Below are positions 1-5,200 of a stretch of 7,370 nucleotides of DNA, piece by piece (position 1 is the first letter of the stretch; the number at the start of each line of letters is the position of its first letter). The translations under genes and the position numbers were made by a program. The notes below the pieces were generated by a model. The model worked only from the letters and a program-made list of their open reading frames with translations. It searched no databases and had not been told where the DNA came from. The DNA comes from Dehalococcoidales bacterium (GTDB taxonomy: Bacteria > Chloroflexota > Dehalococcoidia > Dehalococcoidales > UBA3254). The stretch is taken from assembly GCA_016926695.1 (NCBI GenBank), contig JAFGOB010000149.1, positions 1 through 7,370 on the forward strand, in the 5' to 3' direction.

Positions 1-17
1 AGATCCCCATAACAAAA

Positions 18-37
18 ATCCCCCAAAACTGGGGGAT
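18..37 (-). terminator. Rho-independent terminator-like hairpin
   Basis: ATCCCCC (18-24) and GGGGGAT (31-37) form a perfect 7-bp stem around a 6-nt loop. Read on the minus strand the stem is followed by TTTTGTTAT, so it has the form of an intrinsic terminator for a minus-strand transcript. No minus-strand gene ends here inside the window: the nearest minus gene upstream of it stops at 1786. It may instead be a dispersed intergenic repeat of the C-run/G-run type, since another G run (41-45) follows directly. Confidence 0.45.
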
Positions 38-118
38 AAAGGGGGTTCATAATGGGTGTTTGATGAATAACCTGAATACATCGAAAAACAGGTTGCTTAA
101 AAGTTTTCATGCCTGAAC

Positions 119-160
119 TGAAGTCGAAACAAAACCCTGTTTTGGACAAGAGTGACTTCA
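119..160. repeat. Nested inverted repeat
   Basis: An outer inverted repeat TGAAGTC (119-125) / GACTTCA (154-160) encloses a perfect inner hairpin CAAAAC (130-135) - CCT - GTTTTG (139-144). It lies upstream of the predicted hydrolase promoter, so it would not be in that mRNA. It could act as a cruciform or protein-binding DNA, or as part of a transcript from outside the window. A smaller inverted repeat AACCTG (69-74) / CAGGTT (89-94) lies nearby. Confidence 0.4.
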
Positions 161-164
161 ATTA

Positions 165-193
165 AAAGTTGAGGCCTCAACAAAAAGTTGAGG
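165..193. promoter_or_regulatory. Palindrome plus direct repeat, possible operator
   Basis: GTTGAGGCCTCAAC (168-181) is a perfect 14-bp palindrome. Its left half recurs directly as AAAGTTGAGG at 165-174 and 184-193, giving three TTGAGG half-sites in 29 bp. The array ends 27 bp before the -35 box at 221, roughly -60 to -90 from the predicted transcription start. That placement fits an activator or upstream regulator site for the hydrolase gene. The binding protein is unknown and the role is inferred. Confidence 0.4.
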
Positions 194-220
194 GCTGGCC
201 GGCAGGCCTGGGCCGGTTTA

Positions 221-250
221 TTGAATTAATAGCTGTCCGGATGCTATCAT
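221..250 (+). promoter_or_regulatory. Predicted promoter of the secreted hydrolase
   Basis: TTGAAT (221-226) as -35, an 18-bp spacer, and TATCAT (245-250) as -10, preceded by TG at 242-243, which makes an extended -10 (TGCTATCAT). Transcription would begin near 257 and give a leader of about 57 nt before the ATG at 314. It is a good match to a housekeeping sigma-A promoter. Confidence 0.6.
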
Positions 251-313
251 AGGCTTTATCTGGAGCCGTAATCAGCCAGTCCGGTTTATCTAATTGTATT
301 CTGAGGGTAAAAA

Positions 314-1744
314 ATGAAGCGGTTGTTACTGCTGGCAGCATGCCTGTTATGCATTGTCCTTTCCTTTCCCGGGCCGCTCCGGGCAGCTCCTGCCGGGACT
401 GCCGGCGTGAAAGAGCTGAATTTTGTCTTTCTGCACGGGCTTAACGGCAATGCCGGTTCGCTTCAGCGTCTTGAGGATTCCATCATCGACCAGCTTCCGG
501 CCTATGTCACCAGCTACCAGGCCGACCGTCCGGACGTCATAATAGAAACCAGCATACTGAACCGCACCTACCCTAATAATGTGGACATCGAAAGCTGGGC
601 CGATAACATCGCAGATTCCATCAACCAGCGTTTTACGGGCAAAAAAAACCTGGTTCTGATCGGGCACAGCATGGGGGGTAAAACCGCCCTTTACACCGTG
701 GCCCATAACATCGGCAATGTGGCCGACAAGGTAGCCATGGTCGTAACCCTCAACAGTCCCATAAGAAAACTGGCGAACTACTACTTCATCAGCGGAGATA
801 CCGCTCTTGATTTCCGTGGCGCACAGTTGATCATGTCCAACCAGGGAGCGCTGGAATCCCTGACCAACTACGACAGCGCTCAGGACGGACTCTGGGTAAG
901 CGAAAAAAAACACTGGCTGGCATTCGTTTCAGCCGAATCCACCCCTCAGAGCAGCCAGTACGATACAGGCGGCATCGACCCTCTGCCCAGGAACATGGAT
1001 GATACCATCGTTCCGCTTTCCTGCCAGTATTCCGACGGCGCGGATGTGATCTACTATGGAGAATACCATCATGGCGAATTCACTGAAGAGGACGTCTTAT
1101 CGGACTATGTGGCGGACCGCATACTGAGCTACATCTTCGGGGGAAACGTAGAATGTTCGGTTTTCGCCAGGGGCGGTTCTTTTGAACACAAGGCCGGCCT
1201 GCTGCCCGGTACGAATCACTGGGAAGACATGGTAGGAGGAGTGCTCACCGCCGCCGGCACCATCCTGCACCGTAATGAGTCCCTGTTTAAATGGGCGGAA
1301 TGGGAGGATGTTGTCGGGAAAAAATCCAGCGTAACGCGCAGCAGTTTTCAAACGGCACAGAAAAATTCGTTTCCTTTTCTGACAGGGATACAGGAATCGA
1401 GGTGGCTAAATGCCGGCCAACCACTCGACGGCAGGTTATACCTGAAAACCCGGGCAGCCCCCAAAAGCAGCACCCAGGTCGATTGGAGCGTTTATCAACC
1501 GGGCCTTCTCCCCGCGGGGATCATACGCGATCATTATGAGGTTGAGATAGAAACAGGCAGCCAGTTCATCGGCATCGACCGGGTTTTCTGGGAAACGACC
1601 GATCCGCATGATCTCAGGCTGCGGATATCATCATTTGCCCAGAGCCCTTTCCGCTGGTTCAGGGCCCAGTGGAAAGTATATCACAAGGAAAGCCGCCAGC
1701 GACAGGTGCTGGACAGCCTGCCCTTCCGGAACCCGCTGCAGTAA
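314..1744 (+). CDS. Secreted alpha/beta hydrolase, lipase/esterase-like
   Basis: This 476-residue exported protein has a serine-hydrolase fold. Residues 1-25 form a signal peptide: K2-R3, a Leu-rich core, and an Ala-rich cleavage region near 24-27. FLHGLNG (39-45) is the strand-3 HG motif that normally shapes the oxyanion hole. GHSMGG (117-122) is the nucleophile elbow, with Ser119 as nucleophile. Candidate partners are Asp229/Asp230 in the DDTIVPL stretch and His252/His253, in the expected order. These features match lipases and PGAP1-like esterases that act on esters outside the cell; the substrate cannot be read from the sequence. Residues from about 285 to 476 match no family I recognise and may be a separate C-terminal domain. 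GAGGG (303-307), 6 nt before the ATG, supports the start. The gene appears monocistronic and converges on the M50-like gene, with 41 bp between the stops. Confidence 0.85.
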   Translation: MKRLLLLAACLLCIVLSFPGPLRAAPAGTAGVKELNFVFLHGLNGNAGSLQRLEDSIIDQLPAYVTSYQADRPDVIIETSILNRTYPNNVDIESWADNIADSINQRFTGKKNLVLIGHSMGGKTALYTVAHNIGNVADKVAMVVTLNSPIRKLANYYFISGDTALDFRGAQLIMSNQGALESLTNYDSAQDGLWVSEKKHWLAFVSAESTPQSSQYDTGGIDPLPRNMDDTIVPLSCQYSDGADVIYYGEYHHGEFTEEDVLSDYVADRILSYIFGGNVECSVFARGGSFEHKAGLLPGTNHWEDMVGGVLTAAGTILHRNESLFKWAEWEDVVGKKSSVTRSSFQTAQKNSFPFLTGIQESRWLNAGQPLDGRLYLKTRAAPKSSTQVDWSVYQPGLLPAGIIRDHYEVEIETGSQFIGIDRVFWETTDPHDLRLRISSFAQSPFRWFRAQWKVYHKESRQRQVLDSLPFRNPLQ

Positions 1745-1785
1745 ACACGCTCCGTACAGTGCGCCTGCCAAGGGACGGGACCCGA

Positions 1786-2877
1786 TCAACCGGACCCGAA
1801 ACCGGTCCGTACCCTGACCAGGTTCATTATCGCATCCCGTGTTACCACTCCGACGATATTGCCGTTGTCCAGGACGGGAACGAATTGGATTCTCTTGTGA
1901 TAAACATCATCCAGGATGACATCCGCCATTTGCTGCGGGGCCACAGTCATGAGCTGTGCCGCCGGGGTCATGGCTTCGTCGATCCTGGTCTTCTGGAAGG
2001 CTTTCACTGGCAGCTTTTTTACCCTGTCAAGGGTTAAAATACCCTTGAACTCTCCCCCCTCGGCTATTATGACGTATCGCCAGCCTTTCCTCAGGACATG
2101 CTCATGCACCATCTGCCCTACAGTAGTCTCTCCGGACAGCATGGGATATTCAGCCGTCATGATGTCTTCAACAGTGATATTTTGCAGCGCCAGATGCAGT
2201 TTCATTTCACGGCGGGTATAATCCGCAGCGATCTGGATGATCCACCCCATCAGCACGATCACCATGGCGAAATAGAGTTGCCGGGTCAGGATGCCCACCA
2301 GGACGCCTGCAAAAACCATCAGCAGGCCGGCTGCCAGCCCGATCAAACAGGCTGTATGCGTGGCTTTATAAAAATCGCCGGTCGACTTCCATAGCAGCAT
2401 ACGCAGGATTTCACCGCCGTCCAGCGGAAAAGCCGGCATAAAGTGCACCAGGAAAAGCAGTATGTAGATGTAAGCCAGCCATTGCACCACTCCGGCCAGG
2501 GTGGAATTGCCGGAGTTTATAAAGGTGGCGTAAAGTCCCCAGAAAATAGCGGCTATTACCAGGTGCGAAAGAAATCTGATCAGGTACAAAAGCGGCAGAT
2601 GAGCGGTCATCACCCTGTCCTTATTCTCATGATATATCGCTCCGAAGGCAAACAGCGTAATCCTGTTGATCGGGGTTTCAATGCGCAGGACCGCCGTGCT
2701 CAATACCAGCTCCCGTACCACGGTCATTAATAGAAAGAGCCCGAAAACCACAGCGCCGAGGATGATCTTTTGCAGCAGGGAATAGTTCTCAGGGAACTGA
2801 GTCACTATTATAGCCGTTATCAGGCCGTAGACGAAAATCCAGGTATAATGTATCCGGAAACTTGAAATCCTGCTCAC
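1786..2877 (-). CDS. M50/site-2-protease-like membrane protein with two CBS domains, catalytic histidines missing
   Basis: This 363-residue protein has the architecture of M50B intramembrane metalloproteases of the SpoIVFB/Rip3 type. About six hydrophobic segments (roughly 11-27, 36-53, 95-118, 130-146, 176-196, 202-217) precede CBS domains at about 234-290 and 297-356. The family normally carries HExxH in an early helix and NxxPxxPLDGG later. Here the first motif reads R55-E-L-V-L59, so both zinc-ligand histidines are replaced (Arg, Leu) while Glu56 stays. The second motif, HFMPAFPLDGG (145-155), keeps Asp153 but has His145 in place of Asn. The following PINRITLFAFGA still aligns with the family without gaps, so this is substitution rather than a frameshift. 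Loss of proteolysis with retained membrane or nucleotide sensing is inferred. The start is GTG at 2877, with GGGAG 11 nt upstream; no long intact alternative precedes it. Confidence 0.85.
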   Translation of the reverse strand: MSRISSFRIHYTWIFVYGLITAIIVTQFPENYSLLQKIILGAVVFGLFLLMTVVRELVLSTAVLRIETPINRITLFAFGAIYHENKDRVMTAHLPLLYLIRFLSHLVIAAIFWGLYATFINSGNSTLAGVVQWLAYIYILLFLVHFMPAFPLDGGEILRMLLWKSTGDFYKATHTACLIGLAAGLLMVFAGVLVGILTRQLYFAMVIVLMGWIIQIAADYTRREMKLHLALQNITVEDIMTAEYPMLSGETTVGQMVHEHVLRKGWRYVIIAEGGEFKGILTLDRVKKLPVKAFQKTRIDEAMTPAAQLMTVAPQQMADVILDDVYHKRIQFVPVLDNGNIVGVVTRDAIMNLVRVRTGFGSG

Positions 2878-2936
2878 CGATTCGCCGACTCCCGCATCTG
2901 CGCCTCCCCGGCATGCCAGTGCTCTATTTAAGGCCT

Positions 2937-2966
2937 ATTATACTCCCGCTATGGTGGCGTGAACAA
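2937..2966 (-). promoter_or_regulatory. Predicted promoter of the M50-CBS gene
   Basis: On the minus strand a perfect TATAAT (2942 to 2937) is preceded by an 18-bp spacer and a weak -35, TTGTTC (2966 to 2961). Transcription would start about 50 nt before the GTG start at 2877. The -10 is strong and the -35 poor. Confidence 0.5.
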
Positions 2967-3112
2967 TCTGCCGTACCGTATACTTTCGATTACGTTGATT
3001 AACTAACAGCAGGCGATTTTTCAGTAAAGGCGTCCGGCTGACCTATAGCGATAGTGTTGAACATGATGCGGTTGTTTTCTGGAAAGGCGTCGCCCTTACC
3101 GCCGTAGCTTTT

Positions 3113-3183
3113 CCGGCCGGCCGGTTCCCTCGTTTTGTGATTTGTTTGTGATATTGTCCCTGCTTTCTTTACTTGCCTGTGAT
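3113..3183. promoter_or_regulatory. Repeats upstream of the receiver gene
   Basis: This part of the 2878-3258 intergenic region holds a 12-bp perfect palindrome of three CCGG units (3113-3124). Downstream of it are two copies of TTGTGAT at 3135-3141 and 3146-3152, exactly 11 bp apart, and a third copy, CTGTGAT, at 3177-3183. Helical spacing suggests a binding site for a regulator of the receiver gene. No clear -35/-10 pair is visible: TTGCCT (3173-3178) with TAAGAT (3194-3199) has only a 15-bp spacer. The rest of the intergenic region shows nothing else I can support. Confidence 0.35.
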
Positions 3184-3258
3184 ATACGCGCTTTAAGATT
3201 AAACTGAATGGAAAAAAGGTCGGCAAGGACCGCGGGTATATTTGAAAGGAGCAAAAAG

Positions 3259-3693
3259 GTGACTCGGCCACGTGTACTGATAGTAAATGATGAATCTTCT
3301 CTCAGGGACTTTTTTCGTATTAATCTTAAGGCAAGAGGTTGTGACGTCTCCGTAACCTGGGGTTGTCCTGAGGTCCTTGCCATTATCAGAAAAGACAGTC
3401 CCGATCTGGTTATCCTGGATTTGACGGTACGTGGGGTGGATGGTTTTGACCTGTGCGGGCAGATTTGTCAGTCTTCTCTTTCATCCGTAATAGCTTTTAA
3501 TATGCGAGGAAATGAAACCGACCTGCTGCGCTGTCTTGAAATGGGTGTGGATGACTACCTCTGGAAACCTTTCGGCGTGGATGAGTTAATGGCCAGGGTC
3601 TGGGCGGTATTGCGCTGTAAAAGAATAAGCAGGCCGCCCCAGCCGTCAAGTCCGGTTGATGTTTCACTGGCTCTCCCTATAGCCAATATCTAG
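3259..3693 (+). CDS. Stand-alone response-regulator receiver domain
   Basis: This 144-residue CheY-like receiver takes phosphate from a histidine kinase in two-component signalling in the cytoplasm. It shows the acid pair N10-D11 (usually DD), the phospho-acceptor Asp54 in VILDL, and Lys103 in the WKPF motif. The switch position, normally Thr/Ser in an LTA-type motif, is Asn81 (FNMRG). VDDYLWKPFGVDELMARV resembles OmpR-family receivers, but the protein ends about 20 residues after alpha-5 with no winged-helix output domain. It may work by protein contact or be a truncated OmpR-type regulator. The GTG start at 3259 is chosen because AAAGGAG (3245-3251) precedes it by 7 nt and the receiver fold begins at once; an in-frame ATG at 3208 would add 17 residues without a ribosome binding site. 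No kinase gene lies nearby. Confidence 0.82.
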   Translation: MTRPRVLIVNDESSLRDFFRINLKARGCDVSVTWGCPEVLAIIRKDSPDLVILDLTVRGVDGFDLCGQICQSSLSSVIAFNMRGNETDLLRCLEMGVDDYLWKPFGVDELMARVWAVLRCKRISRPPQPSSPVDVSLALPIANI

Positions 3694-3709
3694 TAATCAA
3701 ATTTTATAT

Positions 3710-3731
3710 GCCGCCGGCTGCAAGCGGCGGC
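3710..3731 (+). other. GC-rich hairpin before the small ORF
   Basis: GCCGCCG (3710-3716) pairs with CGGCGGC (3725-3731) around an 8-nt loop, just after the receiver stop codon. There is no T-run after it, so it is not a classical terminator. It ends 4 nt before the AGGAG (3736-3740) of the next gene, so in a joint transcript it could stabilise an mRNA end or affect ribosome access. Confidence 0.45.
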
Positions 3732-3749
3732 TTCGAGGAGCGGAGTATA

Positions 3750-3947
3750 ATGAACGGAACTCTCATTCTGGAAAACACCATCCCTGTTTCTCTGGTCGAA
3801 AGCTGGCAAATGAGCTGCTCTACCCTTCTGGACAGGCCTCTTTCGGCCGCATTGTGGAACCTGGGAGAAATGACCGGTGAAGAGTTCCTGGATGAGCTGG
3901 CCCCGCTCCAGGTAAATCCCCTCAAGCTCCGCAGCGAATGCAACTAG
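3750..3947 (+). CDS. Small protein of unknown function (65 aa)
   Basis: I do not recognise this protein. It is a 65-residue soluble, acidic-to-neutral product with no signal peptide or membrane segment, two Trp (residues 19 and 36) and two Cys. Its middle section around GEMTGEEFLDELAPL looks helical. The codons look like ordinary coding sequence, with G/C-rich third positions and natural amino-acid composition. The ATG at 3750 is chosen because AGGAG (3736-3740) lies 9 nt upstream; an in-frame ATG at 3708 has no ribosome binding site and would run through the hairpin. It starts 56 bp after the receiver gene on the same strand and may be co-transcribed. Partnership with the receiver is only suggested by position. 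Confidence 0.55.
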   Translation: MNGTLILENTIPVSLVESWQMSCSTLLDRPLSAALWNLGEMTGEEFLDELAPLQVNPLKLRSECN

Positions 3948-4308
3948 CACTTGTGAAATTGCCGACCTGTACCTAACAAATTTTCCCTCCCTTGACGGGA
4001 GAGGGTGAGTGAATAAATCATTATAACCATCCCGCGCTGTTACGGTATAAAGCCTGTATTTGCTGAAAGTCCGCTCGTAGGGGCCGTGTTTCCAACCGGC
4101 CCGCCCCGGTTAATGCATCTTTTCAACTTCCGCTCGTCCATCCCTCCGATACTACCTGTTTTCCCTCCAACCTGTCGCCCCAGTACCACCACAGGTCCGT
4201 TCCGGCATCCAGACTATTCTCAACAAGCATACCTTTATTCGCTGTTATCCTGAAGTGCAGTGAAGGATATCAGGGGCAGGCAATATTCGCCGGACAAAAT
4301 TACGCCTG

Positions 4309-4337
4309 TTGCCTCCCAACCTGATTTATGCTAGTAT
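4309..4337 (+). promoter_or_regulatory. Candidate promoter of tRNA-Pro
   Basis: TTGCCT (4309-4314), a 17-bp spacer and TAGTAT (4332-4337) with an upstream TG (4329-4330) make an extended -10, TGCTAGTAT. Each hexamer matches the consensus at four of six positions. The transcript would carry a leader of about 90 nt containing the 4364-4405 inverted repeat before the mature tRNA. Confidence 0.4.
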
Positions 4338-4363
4338 ATCTAATGTAGTGTTTCATAGCTGGT

Positions 4364-4405
4364 TTTACAGTATTTTGAACTCAAAAACAGACTGAAAACT
4401 GTAAA
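4364..4405. repeat. Nested palindrome upstream of tRNA-Pro
   Basis: A perfect 8-bp inverted repeat TTTACAGT (4364-4371) / ACTGTAAA (4398-4405) encloses TTTTGA-AC-TCAAAA (4373-4386), itself a perfect palindromic pair. The element ends 29 bp before the tRNA. It could fold in the pre-tRNA leader, bind a protein, or be left from a mobile element next to the tRNA gene. Confidence 0.45.
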
Positions 4406-4434
4406 CGCGATTACCTGGCACTACGTTGGGAAGT

Positions 4435-4511
4435 CGGGATGTAGCGCAGCCTGGTAGCGCACCTGAATGGGGTTCAGGTGGTCGGCGGTTCAAATCCGCC
4501 CATCCCGACCA
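4435..4511 (+). tRNA. tRNA-Pro (anticodon GGG)
   Basis: A complete 77-nt cloverleaf. The acceptor stem is CGGGATG (4435-4441) / CATCCCG (4501-4507), followed by discriminator A4508 and encoded CCA (4509-4511). The D stem is GCGC/GCGC. The anticodon stem CCTGA/TCAGG encloses a 7-nt loop, ATGGGGT, so T33 is followed by anticodon GGG and G37; this reads the proline codon CCC (and CCU by wobble). The T stem is GGCGG/CCGCC with loop TTCAAAT. C1-G72 and G37 are typical of bacterial tRNA-Pro. The loop has A32 and T38 as a potential pair. It stands alone, with no other tRNA in the window. Confidence 0.95.
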
Positions 4512-4523
4512 AATTTTACCCTG

Positions 4524-4562
4524 CAGCTAAAAACAACCACCGGCTAATCTACTCAACCGGTG
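4524..4562 (-). terminator. Terminator of the hicBA operon
   Basis: On the minus strand CACCGG (4562 to 4557) pairs with CCGGTG (4543 to 4538) across a 13-nt loop. The U-rich tail GTTGTTTTT follows at once. The stem begins directly after the hicA stop codon (4565-4563), which supports a Rho-independent terminator for hicBA. It also separates the operon from the convergent tRNA gene. Confidence 0.65.
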
Positions 4563-4787
4563 TTATTGTGTTAAAAGACTGATAAACTGGTCCACGGTGA
4601 TATTGGCTGTCCGTATAATATTAGAAAGGGTCCCTCTATCTATTTCATAATGCTTGGGGACTGTTACCGGAGTCCTCCCAGGGCATTGCATCCGGACATG
4701 ACTGCCCCTTGTTCGAGTTATTTTATAACCCACCTTCTGTAAAACCTGGATGCAGTCATTGCCAGAAACAACGGGAAGGGAGGTCAT
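4563..4787 (-). CDS. hicA: HicA-family mRNA interferase toxin
   Basis: This 74-residue HicA toxin belongs to a type II toxin-antitoxin pair. HicA proteins have a double-stranded-RNA-binding-like fold and cleave mRNA to stop growth when the antitoxin is lost. The diagnostic features are present: MTSLPVVSG at the start, KVGYKITRTRGSHVRM (18-33) with the catalytic His30 in the G-S-H motif, VTVPKH, and the C-terminal GTLSNIIRTANITVDQFISLL. Length is normal and the catalytic His is present, so it should be active. It is the second gene of a hicB-hicA operon; its ATG overlaps the hicB stop in a 4-nt ATGA, which indicates translational coupling. A GAGG lies 10 nt upstream. Confidence 0.92.
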   Translation of the reverse strand: MTSLPVVSGNDCIQVLQKVGYKITRTRGSHVRMQCPGRTPVTVPKHYEIDRGTLSNIIRTANITVDQFISLLTQ

Positions 4788-5008
4788 ACAGTCACGACCT
4801 CGATTTCCTCAACAAAACATTGACCGGGTATTGTCCATCCTTCATCTTTCTGACATTCCAGGCATAACAGGGCCGCTTCCTTTATATTGGTTATAGCTTC
4901 TTCCCTGGTTTTCCCCTGAGAAATGCATCCTGGAATAACAGGAATTTCAGCCACGAAATACCCATCTTCACCAGGTCTTACTATTACAGGTAGTTTTAAT
5001 GTTTTCAT
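4784..5008 (-). CDS. hicB: HicB-family antitoxin
   Basis: This 74-residue HicB antitoxin would bind and mask HicA through its partly degraded RNase-H-like fold. The family pattern is clear: a K-L-P-V-I-V strand, GEDGYFVAEIPVIPGC (13-28), S-Q-G-K-T, then REEAITNIKEAALLCLE (35-51). The chain ends soon after this domain, so the helix-turn-helix or ribbon-helix-helix DNA-binding tail found in many longer HicB proteins is absent. Autoregulation by direct DNA binding is therefore doubtful. AAGGGG (5019 to 5014) 5 nt before the ATG is a good ribosome binding site. The antitoxin-first order matches many hicBA loci. Confidence 0.9.
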   Translation of the reverse strand: MKTLKLPVIVRPGEDGYFVAEIPVIPGCISQGKTREEAITNIKEAALLCLECQKDEGWTIPGQCFVEEIEVVTV

Positions 5009-5037
5009 TTCAGCCCCTTACCGTTTCCACGCTATTT

Positions 5038-5046
5038 ATTATAGCA
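5038..5046 (-). promoter_or_regulatory. Extended -10 promoter of hicBA
   Basis: On the minus strand TGCTATAAT (5046 to 5038) is a perfect -10 with the TGn extension, 29 nt before the hicB ATG. The hexamer 17 bp upstream (TCAAGG, 5066-5061) is a poor -35, which an extended -10 can tolerate. The box overlaps the in-frame tandem stop codons that end the decayed hicA upstream. Confidence 0.6.
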
Positions 5047-5200
5047 CCTCAAGCAGTTTTCCTTGATTAATATTACGTCAAACAAGGGTAGACCCGCCTG
5101 TTTCATCTGCATACCAGCCATTGCCCCGGTCTTTTTCCAGAGCCTGGATTGTTTCACCGGATGTGATATTCTTTAACTCGTCCCATACTTCTTTTTTCAA
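5039..5200 (-). pseudogene. Decayed hicA/YcfA-type toxin gene
   Basis: Starting at TTG 5200, directly after the upstream hicB-like stop, the frame encodes 40 residues beginning LKKEVWDELKNITSGE and including IQALEKDRGNGWYADE. It ends GGSTLV at a TGA (5080-5078). The W-x-E-L-K-x-I-T-x-x-E-x-I-x-A-L-E-K-D pattern is typical of the YcfA/HicA family, and GGST falls where the RGS(H/T) motif lies. The same frame continues past the TGA for 12 codons (RNINQGKLLEVL) to TAATAA at 5041-5036. The HYHPGK-like second half of the family is missing, so the gene looks both interrupted and internally deleted. No ribosome binding site of note is present. It is too short for the HicA fold and is probably inactive. 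Confidence 0.6.

Larger units (their letters stand above)
3948..4434. other. Non-coding region with several inverted repeats
   Basis: No gene is supported in this stretch of about 490 bp. It holds an imperfect hairpin CCCTCCC (3985-3991) / GGGAGAGGG (3997-4005). A G/C-rich element around 4078-4111 contains AACCGG (4094-4099) / CCGGTT (4106-4111) and looks like a decayed dispersed intergenic repeat. TATCCT (4246-4251) / AGGATA (4264-4269) overlaps a competing CCTGA / TCAGG pair. A nested palindrome precedes the tRNA and is listed separately. Confidence 0.5.

Noticed and set aside
1..216. CRISPR array or CRISPR-like repeats
   Set aside because: The repeats differ from each other in sequence and spacing; there is no regular repeat-spacer period here or elsewhere in the window.
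347..913. Long minus-strand open frame opposite the hydrolase
   Set aside because: It is antisense to a clear signal-peptide hydrolase gene, has no family pattern and no ribosome binding site, and its openness follows from the codon bias of the plus gene.
1791..1809. CGGACC/GGTCCG hairpin as a terminator between the convergent genes
   Set aside because: The stem is only 6 bp, lies within the last codons of the M50-like gene, and has no T-run on either strand.
2999..3383. Minus-strand open frames of 90 and 95 codons before and over the receiver gene
   Set aside because: They overlap the receiver start or the repeat-rich intergenic region, have odd composition and no start signals.
3690..3950. 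Two overlapping minus-strand open frames opposite the small protein
   Set aside because: Neither has a recognisable pattern. The plus-strand frame has AGGAG and ordinary codon use, so it is the better choice, though at 65 aa the decision is not certain.
3985..4005. CCCTCCC/GGGAGAGGG hairpin as a terminator for the small gene
   Set aside because: The stem has a 2-nt bulge and is not followed by a T-run on the plus strand; it looks more like a dispersed intergenic repeat.
5078..5080. TGA in the decayed hicA as a selenocysteine codon
   Set aside because: The frame does stay open after it, but there is no hairpin of the bacterial SECIS type directly downstream, HicA proteins have no selenocysteine role, and the second half of the fold is missing anyway.
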